Positions 12,254 to 23,914 of a DNA stretch of 64,000 nt are shown here, one piece after another. The notes beneath the pieces were generated by a model. It was given only the letters and a program-made list of their open reading frames with translations, made no database searches and was not told where the DNA came from. The stretch spans positions 62,001 through 126,000 of the forward strand of contig CALYCZ020000056.1 in the NCBI GenBank assembly GCA_944470555.2, in the 5' to 3' direction. The DNA is from Heterobilharzia americana. Taxonomy: Eukaryota > Platyhelminthes > Trematoda > Strigeidida > Schistosomatidae. Position 1 is the stretch's first letter. Every line of letters begins with the position of its first letter. The translations under genes were made by a program, and so were the position numbers.

Positions 12254-12425
12254 AGCTAGCAGATAAATCTAGCACGCGCGTTTCGCCCTGTATGGGACTC
12301 TTCAACCGGATGTACCCGTACCCCAGTGGGTGATGCTGTTATCACTGAGACTTGAACCTCGTACCCATCGCTTCAAACGCAAAGACGTTGTCCACTACGC
12401 CACGCAGGAACGATAGCCGCTTCTT
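12254..12425 (-). repeat. tRNA-derived SINE-like repeat
   Basis: On the minus strand it begins with an A-box (TGGCGTAGTGG, 12402-12392) and a B-box (AGGTTCAAGTC, near 12359-12349), followed by ~90 bases of body. It resembles the tRNA-related SINEs known from schistosomes. A related copy on the plus strand lies at 388-556. It directly adjoins the palindrome at 12448-12701. Confidence 0.65.
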
Positions 12426-12447
12426 ATACAACGGGTATTACTTAATA

Positions 12448-12701
12448 CTATTTATTGATAAACTTACAATTCTCCGTTGTTTTATTGGATGGAATTGTTC
12501 AACCTCTTTTAGCATATGGGTTTCTACGTAGATGCTTCGATATTGCCTGAATGTTAATTTTTTGGTTATGGCTAGCAGAGGAATCCATAATTACCATCCA
12601 GGTAATATCGACGCATCCGCATAGGAGCCCAAATTGCAAATAGAGGTCGAACAAATCAATCCAATAAAATAGCGGAAAATTACAAGTATATCAATAAATA
12701 G
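12448..12701. repeat. long imperfect palindrome (hairpin)
   Basis: Left arm 12448-12553 and right arm 12595-12701 are inverted copies of each other, with roughly one mismatch in five, around a 41-base spacer. The right-arm sequence recurs singly near 268-350 and 8400-8450. It lies in POLR2C intron 1. It could be a foldback element or two SINE-related copies inserted head to head. Confidence 0.65.
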
Positions 12702-13149
12702 TAAGGGAAGTCATTATTCTCATTTTCTTGTCTTGTTTTTCACTTTCCTCCTCCCAATATTTTGCCATAAACTATAGCGACTAAGAGGTAACATACAATT
12801 GTTTCCTATTTCTGTTTGTTTATGAAGCGTAACAGTCAAAGTACAAAACATTACTTAGCTATGATTCAGTCTTTCGGATTTTTCAAAAGGTAAGAATTTT
12901 AGAAAGTATCAACATACTTTGAAGACATTGACGATGGACGAATAAAACAGCATCAACGCATCCCACCTAAGTGATATTAAGTTAATTAACCAATGATTGT
13001 TTACTCTTTGACGATCCCACAATATAACCAGTTACTTTCTATACAACTAACAAAGTTAATGGCTTTTTATTCTCACCTATGAATATTTATCTTTCGCTGT
13101 CTACAAAAGAAAAATCAAAATCCAATTGGAAGTCTTATGCATATTCGTG

Positions 13150-13620
13150 CAGTAGATAATTAGCTACACCTATAGTGTGAGGGCTAATGATACTGTAGTT
13201 GGGGTTGCTGATCAGAATGGATATAAGTAGTATATGTTGAGAGGGTGGAAGAAATCAAAGGCAATTACCAGCAATGGGTAAGGACTCTGCCCAGAGAAAC
13301 GCAAGAGAATGCGGGCATATTAAGAGCAAATAAAGATAGAAGCAGAGGAAATGAAGTACATTATGCAAATGACTGCCTTAGTGCTAGGTGTGCAGTATTT
13401 GACTGCTGTACAAGATGTTAATAATAAACATTCTTTCTTTTCCTCGTCTCTGTCTTCTTGTTTCCTTTAGTACTGCCTGGAATTATACTCTGCTGCGGTG
13501 CCCAAATTTTACTCTTATATTAATCATTACCTGACTGCCAAAACTTTGGTAGGTCGATTTGTATTCGAACCCTGGCCAATTGGTTAGAAACTAAGCACCT
13601 AGATCAATGAGCTCATTGTC
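13150..13620. repeat. two antisense SINE scraps
   Basis: Bases 13150-13230 and 13525-13615 repeat parts of the 11494-11660 unit, the second with TTCGAACC, an inverted B-box core. The sequence between (13231-13524) shows no gene. Confidence 0.4.
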
Positions 13621-14520
13621 TAGCCTTGACTAGTATTACTCACGACTTTATATCTGATACTGATATAGAACAGTATGCAAGTTAAACTAGACACTTATAT
13701 TTCCTGTATATCGATTACAATGATCATACTTCATTAGCATGATAATTCTCTTGAATTACCAACTGAAGTTTGTAAGTATTTTTGATAGTTACCTTAATGT
13801 GTATCAGGAATGGTTGTACAATTCTCATTCTGTTTGCCTCTTTGAGATGTAAATGAACTAGCCTTAAATACAAATCTATATTCCTCCAGATTATCACACA
13901 AAGTGTTACACTTTAGTACAGGAAAATACTACTATAAATAGTAGTCATCGTTATAGTATACAAAATTTCACAGCATTTAGTCTAAATTAGAAAAATAAGT
14001 TATAGACGATAAGTGAACTAACCTGCTATAGGTACATTTGACACAGCAAGAGCATTGTTAATTACTTAAAACTGGGAATTGATACATTATAGGCCCCCCA
14101 GAGAATGCGTCACAAATTCTAGGTGAATTCAACGTCCTCATTCATCATAGGCATGAGAAGCATTTAAAGTGTAGTGGACATCTTAAAGCTATTTGAAAGT
14201 AGATATTTACTGACAATTCTCCATATACACTCATATAGTCACATGAACATTGTGGAGGTGACGAACACAAATAGTACAGATATTTAGTTATTAATTATAA
14301 TAGGTTGCTAGGGGATTTTTGATTTTCAAACGGTATCAGTGAACTGAAGCTATTAGGTCTCTAGCACATAAAAAACATTCAGTTTCTATCAGCAAAATTT
14401 TTGTTTGTTGATAGTTAAATATAAATTTTCCAAGACTATAGAAGCGTAACTACAGTTGTGTAGAAGTACGAATTTACAATAAAAATTATTTAGAATTCAA
14501 ATAGTAAATGCGCTAGCTTA
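13621..14520. other. no gene seen (POLR2C intron 1)
   Basis: AT-rich intron sequence with no supported exon or repeat on either strand. Confidence 0.4.
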
Positions 14521-14559
14521 GTGACTGAAGTTTTTTTCAGATACTTTAGGAAAAAAGTA

Positions 14560-16430
14560 ACCTTCTACGATGCAGATAGCCAGAAGTGTCGGTCGCCCTC
14601 GTATCTCCGTCAGCCCTCAATTCTCCTCAGATCATTACCAACTTTCAACACCTCCAGCTTATAATCTTTCTTCACATCTATCGGCCAATATTCCTACGTC
14701 ATATCTAATTTCTTCCAGCCTTGCAGCTCTTGATGATGATTTGAGTTTAGGAAACCGCATCTCTAGTCTCCTGAAACAGCGCCCTAACCTAAACATTGAA
14801 GCTATCAGTATCCTCTGTCAAATCACACAAAAAGCTTTGCTAACCAAAACTGTGTCATCATCGGTCTTGGATGTGTGCTGTTTGTGAGACAAGCAAATAG
14901 AACTTCAACCAGCCGATACAGTAAACCTGCGAAATCCACTCTTCAAGATTGTGGAGATTTGATGGGTAGTTCCAGAGGTCTTGAAGGTATAAGTGTAACA
15001 TTAAGTCCTGAGGTAGAAAATGTACCACTCTATTGAGTCTCAGTTGATAGCTGCCTGTAGGCTGTTCGACTGAACAGTGCAGAGGGTACTAAAAAGAATA
15101 GTGAAACTCACCAATGTCTCTTTGTAATCTCTGCTGATGTACCTATTGACTGCAGTTCGGATGACGTGAAAGATGAGTTTGCTATAAGAACAGCATAAAA
15201 GACGTAGCTGGTCGTCGGAAAGATGCCAGAAAGGAACAAGTAAATTTATTACTCTGTCAAAAGCTCCGTATTTGAACATTCACAAGAATTCCAGAGCTTA
15301 TGGTGAGGTATCAGGTAAGCTGTATACGTCAGATGGTGTCCATCAAGGATGTCCACTTTCTTACTTCTTATCTAATTTTGTCGAAGACGTACATAAGGAG
15401 ATCTCCCTCTAGTCATCTGACTCTATACCAATTGGTCCTTTCATAGGAGACCCCACAGTCAACACTGAGGACGCAGATGACATACTCCTGTTAGGTGAAG
15501 ATGTCGACAGGATACAAGCTCTTCTAGACACCATGAGTAACAGTTTGATAATATTTGTCACCACCCAAATGTAAACTGTTTGCCAAAGATTGGACTGCGT
15601 TGATATTCATTATAGCAATGGGAAGTGAACTGAATGACCACGTTGACTACTTCACTTACTTGAGATGTCGGATCAGCCCTGATGGGTCAGTGATTGACAA
15701 AATCATCTCACGGATACCGAGGGCTTAGCTGGCCTTTAACAAAGTATGCCATCTATTGCGCCAGCATGAAGTCCGACTGCCTACTAAGCACTGAGTGTAC
15801 TCCGCTACAGTTCATTTTGTTCTACTATATCTCTGCGAGACATCGCCATTAAAAGTAGGAGAAACGAGGTTTCGGTGGTGTTTGACCACCATTACCTTTG
15901 TAGTACAGACCGTATCACGGTTTTGTTGTAATAGTAATGTGAAAGTCGGGTGTAGAGTTTTGGGTAGAAGGGGAAGGATAGTTGATGAAGTTGTGAACCT
16001 TAGTCGACTTAGGTGGTTGGGATATGTATTACACATACATTGTCATCGTCTACTTGTAGCGCATAGTGAGAAACAGCCAGGAAAAAAGTAGCTTTGGTAC
16101 ATAAAGTATTTGACTTTTGATCTCAACCATATAAAGAAATAGACCACTAGAGGTAAGCGTTTATATGACATCAGAAACCAGTGGCTGAAGACTCTAGATA
16201 AAATGTCTCAGAATCGATCTCAATAGCGTAGACATATCCACACATCATCTTCAACTCATTGACCATAATGAATTTCAGTATTCTCTTATTCCTAGTTGCT
16301 CTGTTCTGATGACATCCTACCACTGTTGACTACTTTCCTCCTTGTTTCTCTCTCACTTCAGTGAACACTTACTTGATGTGCTAATAAGTGTGCCAACTTG
16401 GACCGTTACACATAGATAATAAATGTGAAT
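14560..16430 (+). mobile_element. degenerate RTE-clade LINE, internally deleted
   Basis: Antisense to POLR2C in its first intron. The open piece 14570-14887 matches the element's N-terminal region, ending in the VCCL equivalent of the VCC block in the 20.3-kb copy. After many stops it jumps to a GVHQGCPLS-like RT block (near 15335-15365), a degraded YADD region (15470-15500), PPKCK (near 15560) and a C-terminal LLYLCET stretch (near 15830). Most of the endonuclease and the first half of RT are deleted. The 3' untranslated region has the TTGATGTGCT and CGGACCGTTAC-like phrases of the family but no GATGAT tail. Confidence 0.75.
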
Positions 16431-16626
16431 TAGGTTAACATTTATGAGGGATGTAAAAACCATCCATAGACATTTTACCGTCATAAACGCCACAGAAGTG
16501 TTTTCCTATAACTCAAATACAACTGGATAAAGAACAGTCAGTATAATTTTAAGGAATGAGAAACTTCGACAGGAAACGGGAAAAGGACGTATCAACTTTA
16601 GTTTTATTTACAACCATCTTGCATTA
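16309..16626 (+). repeat. ~310-bp direct repeat, copy 1
   Basis: Matches 19081-19398 with about ten differences. It covers the last ~110 bases of the RTE copy and ~200 bases of its 3' flank, and ends 39 bases from the POLR2C exon 1 donor. Confidence 0.8.
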
Positions 16627-16664
16627 TATACATAATTATGAAACTTTTAAAAATGTATACCAAC

Positions 16665-17093
16665 CTGGCCAACATAAGAAGAGTCATCAGCATCTCTTGA
16701 AGGTACTGGTTGCACATCACGATTACTGCTAATCAGATCTGCTCCTGTGACATGCCTAGGTGCATCTGTAGTACAACATACATCTAATGTGAGTTCCACA
16801 GAACATTGTTCACAAAATTCGCGGCAAGGGCACTCGCGGAAATACGTCATTTTATCAACTACATTATCAGATGTTAACGGAATTAATCCAACGCGCTGAG
16901 CAATGAACTCATCATTCAGCATTGTATTATTTTCTTCGATCTGTACCCAATCAATAGCCAGAGTGGGCACCTCAGCAATACAAACACGACGGATGGCATT
17001 CGCTACGCTCAAATCTGTCTCTTCAAGGATGAACTTTAGGTTTTCATTGTTATAACTCGTCAAAGTGACTATAGGTTGGTTAGCGTATGGCAT
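16665..17093 (-). CDS. POLR2C: POLR2C (RPB3) exon 1
   Basis: First coding exon of RNA polymerase II subunit RPB3. It starts at the ATG complementary to 17091-17093, giving MPYANQP, the conserved N-terminus of the family. A GTG two codons upstream is not needed, and stops lie just above it. The 143 codons include [38 protein letters not shown]-like [14 protein letters not shown], and the cysteine cluster [10 protein letters not shown] that binds zinc in RPB3. The exon ends YVGQ; the donor is CAG|GTTGGT at 16665/16664, because only that junction restores the human YVEQ-DDILIVK alignment with exon 2. The sequence is intact and looks functional. It sits between two RTE remnants. Confidence 0.97.
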
Positions 17094-17589
17094 TGTCACT
17101 TGTCACTAAAATACAATATAAGAATTCGATACTTTTAGGTCATCAAGAGATGTATTAAGCAGAATGATAAACAAAGTGAAAATTGCTACATAATTTCCAA
17201 TTAGCAGACTATATTTTTATTGACCACAGTTGTAAAGGATTAGTGAAACTTGTTGCTCTTTCGAACTATCTAGTTCGACCCCATCCATACAGTTGTTCCA
17301 GCATATATTTTTCTGTAGCATTCCAGAAATAAACAGCTGAAGTCTATCTATACTTGTCTTCAAGATTGTAAGCTTTTATTTCTGAGGAGGAACTTACGAC
17401 GCTTTGTTTGGATATTACAGAGACTGGTGCAACTTACCATATCCTAGGAACTGTGGTAAGGATAGATAAACATCAGTAATCCAAGGTCAGGAGAAACTGG
17501 TGGGTTCCTGTAACCTCAAATGTATCAACCTATGCAGAAAAACTTATTTTGGCTGGTTCTCAGAACGGTGATGTGTAACTATCTTATGG
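17094..17589. other. POLR2C upstream region
   Basis: Should hold the POLR2C 5' untranslated region and promoter (minus strand). I see no TATA box placed well enough to call. It is the only non-repeat stretch left between exon 1 and the RTE element to the right. Confidence 0.35.
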
Positions 17590-19080
17590 GCCTAACAAAT
17601 GCCCCAGTATGCATTCATAACCTCTGCAAAGAAAGTCCTATCCACTACCTTCACGTGTCGAGGGTCTTTCCATAAAGGCGAATATCCGGCACTTATTACA
17701 GGATTGGTGGATACTGAGGGATCACCTAAGGGAGATGGAAAACCCTTATTCCAAACTAGTGATATACATGGGCTTCAGGTTTCTGAAGAAACGAATCGCG
17801 AATAAACCTATTTCCGTCACTGGCAAACATTGAAATGCAGCTCCTGATATTACTCCACTGCCTTGTAGTTTAGTGAAAAGTTCGGAGAGTGGTACTCCAA
17901 GACAGCCATCTGCTTCGGTCTGATTTCCCGGATAGTTTATCAGCCCCCATACAAAATATGAAGTCACAATATATAGTGGAGATTTTGAACCGCAAATACT
18001 CAAGCCTTCTGCACTGCGAACATTATAACCAACTATTCGATTCATTGTTATAAAATTGTTTTTGTTGTTTTTACGTATGAACTGTACTTTTTTATCGTTA
18101 TCATTTTCGCTTTTGTCTTGGTCTTCACTTCACTCAGAGGCTCTCCATTGTTTAGACTGAACAGTTTTTAGTCACTAAACAGTTGCTCCCATAAAACTAT
18201 CCTCCAGTGCAATGTCTGATACAGATATCCTGAAACCACACGCACCGTTTAAGCTCGCCACCTTCAACGTTTTCACCTTGATGCAGATCGGACAACAGAT
18301 AGGTTTGGCAAGGACTCTGGAAAGCCTCGTTATTGGTGTATGCTGCATCTCAGAGACTCGCATACAAGTTTCCAGTGAAGTGCATGAAATTAGTTCCCCA
18401 TCTTTCAGCGCGAGAAGTTTGTTCCCTGTGCACTTATCTGGAGACCCTGTGGCATCAGCAACCGGGGTTGCTGGTGTCGCACTAAGTGCTCAAGTCAAAG
18501 CTACCCTTCTCGATTGGACCCCCATCAACAGTCGTCTGCGTGCTGTCAGGCTAGAAGGTTAATCTCGAGTAAGACGTAACCGGTAAGAGAAGTGATGTCT
18601 GTTTGTCATCTCTGCCTACGCTCCGACGGTCTGCTGCCCGGATGCAACCAAGGATGAATTCTATCATCAAATGAGTGACCATCTCTCAACCAGCTGCACT
18701 CGACAGATATCGTAGTCCTAGCTGGCGACTCGAATATGTACGCCAGGCGTCTAGGCTCAGACGAGAGTCGTTTAGGTGGACTAGTTGACTTCAAGTAGGA
18801 TAATGGGGATCGTATTCTGCATCTTTGCGTAGATCACAACCCATTTTTCGCCAGTACCAACTTTCGACACAGCCATTGCTGTTGTGATAGTTGGCATCAC
18901 TTTTCTCCCACTAAAGCCTAAACTCAAATAGATCATAACGCAATCAGCTACCGATGGCGTGGCTGCATACAAGATTATCACTCCATATGGAGTACTTGTC
19001 TGGACTCTGATCATGCTTTAGTATGTGCTACGCTCATCTTGGGTTTTGATGGTCATCAAAGCCGAATGAAGCTCTGCTTC
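17590..19080 (+). mobile_element. RTE-clade LINE (subfamily B), 5' part
   Basis: The open piece 18212-18562 gives an N-terminal region with FNVFTLMQIGQQ, LARTLESL and CCISETRIQ blocks, the start of the apurinic-like endonuclease domain of RTE elements, ending before RAVRLEG. Decayed endonuclease (SDHALV equivalent near 19010-19020) follows with stops. The stretch 17590-18210 is probably its 5' untranslated region; that is a guess from position. The element breaks at 19081, where a ~310-bp repeat is inserted, and resumes at about 19430. Confidence 0.7.
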
Positions 19081-19398
19081 GACGACTTCCTACCACTGTT
19101 GACTACTTTCCTCCTTGTTTCTCTCTCACTTCAGTGAACACTTACTTGATGTGCTAATAAGTGTGCCAACTTGGACCGTTACACATAGATAATAAATGTG
19201 AATTAGGTTAACATTTATGAGGGATGTAAAAACCGTCCATAGATATTTTACCGTCATAAATGCCACAGAAGTGTTTTCCTATAACTCAAATACAACTGGA
19301 TAAAGAACAGTCAGTATAATTCTAAGGAATGAGAAACTTCGACAGGAAACGGGAAAAGGGCGTATCAATTTTAGTTTTATTTTCTACCATCTTGCATT
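19081..19398 (+). repeat. ~310-bp direct repeat, copy 2
   Basis: Near-identical to 16309-16626 and inserted in the middle of the subfamily B RTE element. It carries the 3' end of an RTE copy plus ~200 bases that flank copy 1 beside the POLR2C exon. Confidence 0.8.
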
Positions 19399-20300
19399 AA
19401 AAGTGTAAGAATGTTCCATTAATAAACACTAGGTCTTTGAGAGCTCTCTGCAACGTCTTGACACCTGTCAGACTATTCCGTCGGATGGCGAGTACAATGG
19501 TTTGCACAAATCTCTTACGCGAAAGATTACACAACGCTTACTCAAGGACCGCCAGGCTTGGTGACTAAAACGTACAAGTGAGACTGATGCAGCAACTGTA
19601 TCTGCCAATAGTCGAAAGCTGTTTTAGCTCACTCTGACCACTGGGACCAAGAGGCCTGGTGTCAGTGAGATGGTATGTGAGGAATATAGTACACTGATAA
19701 ACAGTCTTCAGACGCCTGGAATGCTGAGTGGAGCACTTTAGAGAGTAGTTTAGCCGGCTCACGGCTCCAGCACTGTCAACTTCGGTGTATCGTGCTCCAT
19801 GATCAGTTAACTCTGACCCACTTAACGAAGCGGAGGTTCATCAGAAACCCCAACTACTGAGACGTCATAAGACACCCGGGCCAGACAACTTACGCCAGGG
19901 TCTTTTTAAGGATGGAGTAACAATCCTAGTCAGGGAACTGACTAGACTGCTTGAGATGTAGCAGACTGGGAGTGTTCCACCACTCTGAAACGAGGCCATC
20001 ATTGTGTCCATCTTTAGGAAGGGTCTACATAATATGTGTGACAACCACCGGGATATTAGTCTGTTACCAGTCGCGTTGAGAATATTGGCTGCTATCATAC
20101 TTCGCAAAACGCGCGAGAAAATGATTCACGGGGTTCAAACCAGGTTTCGTCCGACCGATAGCTGCTACCTTGACATGGTGGTCGGGCTTGCACATCACAA
20201 TGACCCAACGAGCTATGCTGGTGGAACACTTGTTCCCTCGAGGTCCAAACACACCAGGAAGGTCTGCTGGATATTGGTTAGACGAAAAGCAGCCACCGTT
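19399..20300 (+). mobile_element. RTE-clade LINE (subfamily B), RT part
   Basis: Continues the element after the insertion. Pieces include a degraded linker, a TPGPDNL-like block (near 19875), RELTRLLE (near 19935) and the open frame 20004-20324 with IFRKG, CDNHRDISLLPVALRIL and RFRPTDS, which are the RT fingers blocks. The palm with YADD is missing, so it is truncated before the start of the next RTE copy. Confidence 0.75.
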
Positions 20301-20304
20301 GTAA

Positions 20305-23300
20305 TGCAAATTACTACAATATGATGGGGATCTCAGGGTGAAGTTGTGCTGCTGCTGGCTGGATGGTGTGTGACAGCAGTAAGGTGTTCCTCTTGGATGA
20401 CCAGCAGTGCCATGCTGATGCTGCCTTGTCCTTAGAAGTGGGGTAGGGGTTAGAAAAGGTCAGCCCCAAAAATAACATACTCTACCATGCCCCACGGTCT
20501 GCCGGGCTGGTGGTGTTGGTTCACTTGTCGTTTCTTTCAGACAATCCGAACCCAAAACAACCATACGCAAAAGGCTGAGTGTGACAGGCCTCCAGCAAAT
20601 ATCCAACGAGCTCTGAGGTTTGACAAATCAATTTCAGATACCTTAAGAAATAGCCTTCGACAATGATCTGAATCCACAGAACAGCATCACTGGCCTCCTT
20701 AAACTACGCTCCAAATTACACATCAGGGCCTTCAATGTGTTCACCCTCCGTCAAGTTGGTCAACAGGCTTCATTGAAAAGAACTTTAGCAACTGAAGCCA
20801 TGGATGTGTGCTGTGTTTGTGAGACAAGCATACAGGACCCAAGTGCGATCATTCACCTAACCTCTCCCGGCCAATCTGGTGAGTCCACAAACTTCACCTT
20901 TCGATTTTTTAGAGATTTGATGGCTAGTTCTCGCGGTCTTGTAGGTGTAGGCATAGCATTAAGCACTAGGGCAAAAACCTCACTACTAGACTAGATACTA
21001 GTTGATAGTTGCCTCTGCGCTATCCAGCTGAACGGCACAGTGAGAACTAAAAGAAATAGTGAAACTCACTGTTATCTCCTAGTAATCTCTGCTTACTCAC
21101 CCATTGACTGCAGTTCGGATGAAGTGAACGACGAATTCTACCGAAAACTGTCTAACCTCCTCTCGAAAGCCAAACGTTCAAACGTGGTTGTTGCAGGTGA
21201 CCTCAACGCACAGGTGGGTAGACTGAGTGAGGCAGAAAGGCACTTAGGTGGCACTTTCGGAATCCCAGCTGAACGTACAGATAACGGTGATCGCCTATTA
21301 CAACTATGCTCAGATAACCGCCTATTTTTAGCCAGCACAAATTTCAGACATAAAGAAAGGCACTGTCTGACCTGGCGTCCACCGAGCTCGACTCAGCGAT
21401 GGACACAGATAGACCACATTGCTATTAGTCATCGCTGGAGAGGATCGGTGGAAGACTGCCGCTCCTTCTGGAGTACGTGTTTGGACAGCGATCATGCGTT
21501 GGTCCGAGCACGTATATGCCTGCGTCTCAATGGACGTAGAAAAAATTTGGCAACAAAACCACTACGAGTTCTGCTGGACAACGAAAACACCAAAGCCGTG
21601 TTCAGTGAGAAGTTGGCTAGGCAGTTATCGGAACAAAAGACTGTCACTCATCCAGAAGAAGCTTGGTGCCATCTTCAGTCTACTGTAAAAGCAGCACTGG
21701 AGACTGTAGCCGACTCCAAGATAATGGCTAAAAAGAGCCAGTGGATATCAGCAGCTTCTTCCAAACTAATGGATGCACGTGAATGCATCCCTGCAGGCTC
21801 TGAGTACAATGAAGAGCGAGCGCAACTTAAAAATAAACTGACGAAAAGTCTGCGCAACGATCGTGAACAGTGGTGGGCAGCAAAGGCTAAAGAGATGGAA
21901 AAGGCAGCGGCGATCGGTAACAGTAGACAGTTATTTAGACTTATTAAGGAGACTGGGGGGAAATGGTCAACAACAGTTAGTGAGGTTATAGCGGAGAAGG
22001 ACGGATCGGCGATTCACTCGCAGGGAAGGCGACTGGGACGATGGGCAGAACACTTTGAGGAACAGTTTAACTGGCCTCCAGCCACCATTGCGCTGCCCGC
22101 TATCCAGTCGGACCCTGAATGGGACATAGAGACAGGTCCCCCAACACTAGAAGAAGTTGAGAAAGCGGTAGGTAGCCTGAAACGGGGAAGGGCAGCAGGA
22201 CCAGACGGACTACCTGCTGAGGTATACAAGAATGGTGGTAGAGTTCTCTTAGTCAGGCTAACGGAAGTGTTAGCCAGTATATGGGAATCAAATACGATCC
22301 CCTCCGACTGGTCTAAGTCACTGATCATCCCAGTCTTCAAGAAAGGCGAGAAGTCCTCTTGTGATAACCACAGAGGAATCAGCCTGACAAACATAGTGTC
22401 TAAGATCCTAAGTTCTATAATTCTCCGACGCCTGAGTGGAGCTCGGGAACAGCAAGCCCGAGAAAACCAGGCAGGCTTTAGACCTGGCCGTGGATGTATC
22501 GACCAAATATTCACACTGCGCCAGGTCCTGGAACATAGGCATGCTTACAGACGCCCGACAATAGCTGTATTTCTCGACCTGAAGGCGGCATTTGACTCCG
22601 TTGATCGAGAAGTCTTATGGCAGTGTCTGTCACTGAAAGGCGTGCCTAGTAAGTACATCACCTTATTGAAAGCTCTCTACTCGAACACTTGTGGGCATGT
22701 TAGAGCCTATGGTGAGTTGTCCAGGGAGCTATACTCATCAAGTGGTGTCCGTCAAGGATGCCCACTATCCCCATTCTTATTTAATTTTATCATAGATATT
22801 CTTATGGAGGTTTCCCTCTCGTCACCTAATTACAAAGACGTTGACCGGATCACAGGTGAATTTTCCTTAGATCTAGAATATGCAGATGACATAGTCCTGT
22901 TAGGTGAAGACGCTGACAAGATGCAGAGTCTTCTGAACACTTTGAGTGGGAATTTGAGAATGTTTGGGATGCGATTTTCACCACCCAAATGCAAATTTTT
23001 GCTCCAGGACTGGTCTTCAGCGGTACCGCGGTTAACAATAGAGAGTGAAGTGGTTGAGTGTGTTGACCACTTCACTTACCTGGGAAGTAGGATCAACCCG
23101 GTGGGTTAGTTGCCGATGAGATTTCTGCACGGATACAAAAGGCTCGATTGGCTTTTGCCAATTTGCGCCACCTATGGCGCCGCCGTGATATTCGTTTGTC
23201 TATTAAGGGTCGCGTGTACTGCACAGCAGTCCGCTCTGTTCTACTGTATGGCTGTGAAACATGGCCATTGAAAGTGGAAGACATGAGAAGGTTACAGGTA

Positions 23301-23914
23301 TTTGACCACCGTTGCCTTCGTAGTATAGGACGTATTCCGTGGTGTCACCATGTGAGTAATGCAGAAGTTAGGTGTAGAGTTTTAGGGAGAAGAGGTAAGT
23401 CAGTCGACGAGGTTGTGAACCTTCATCGACTGAGATGGTTGGGACACGTACTACGTATGCCTAGTCACCGATTGCCTCGTCACACAATGTTGGCTGAGGT
23501 GGGTTCAGGCTGGAAAAAGGCCCGAGGTGGCCAGACTAAAACATGGCACCAATGTATGAAGTCTCTGACTGTTGGTTTAAGCCATGTAGGACGATGCAGA
23601 CTAGGTGGTTGGGGTCCACGGGACAAGAGGAACCAGTGGTTGGAGACCCTAGGTGATATGGCTCAGAACCGAAGTCAGTGGCGCAGATGTATACACACAT
23701 TATCCTCATCTTAACAACGCTATACCGAATCTCACTATTTTGTCACTCCTCTTTCCTTTCTTCTCGTACTTTATATTTCTTTTGACTGCATTCACTTATC
23801 TTCATCCTTCACCTCACTACCTTTTTACTTGATGTGCTGATATGAGGTGTGGCAACTCGGACCGTTACGCAGTAATGCCTGGTCCTATGTTGATAATGAT
23901 GATGATGATGATGA
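20305..23914 (+). mobile_element. near-intact RTE-clade LINE (subfamily A)
   Basis: A complete-looking non-LTR retrotransposon: ~400-base 5' untranslated region, one long endonuclease-reverse transcriptase frame, a ~170-base 3' untranslated region and a TGATAATGATGATG... tail (23890-23914), the kind of simple tail typical of RTE elements. The 5' region matches that of the minus-strand copy at ~60.9 kb, which helps place its start. The copy is young by comparison with its neighbours: only one stop and one single-base indel break the frame. It resembles the SR2-type RTE elements described in schistosomes. Confidence 0.9.
20701..23714 (+). pseudogene. RTE endonuclease-reverse transcriptase, two lesions
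   Basis: Encodes the protein that nicks target DNA and reverse-transcribes the element RNA at the nick. The first part (20701-20991) holds FNVFTLRQVGQQ and VCCVCETSIQDPS. A TAG at 20992-20994 interrupts the same frame that continues in the 689-codon piece 21040-23109. Numbered in that piece: endonuclease blocks GDLNAQVG (53-60), TQIDHIAIS (121-129) and SDHALV (149-154); RT blocks AGPDGLP (385-391), NHRGISLTN (442-450), AFDSVD (516-521), RQGCPLSPFLFN (570-581) and catalytic YADD (613-616). At about 23100 one missing base shifts the frame; the C-terminal part (23100-23714) continues with LLYGCETWPL and LRWLGHVLRM and ends in stop TAA. All catalytic blocks are visible. Confidence 0.9.

Noticed and set aside
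13738..13771. 34-bp micro-exon-like segment (HDNSLELPTEV) before GTAAGT, plus strand.
   Set aside because: It lies antisense in POLR2C intron 1 with a poor pyrimidine tract and no partner exon of matching phase.
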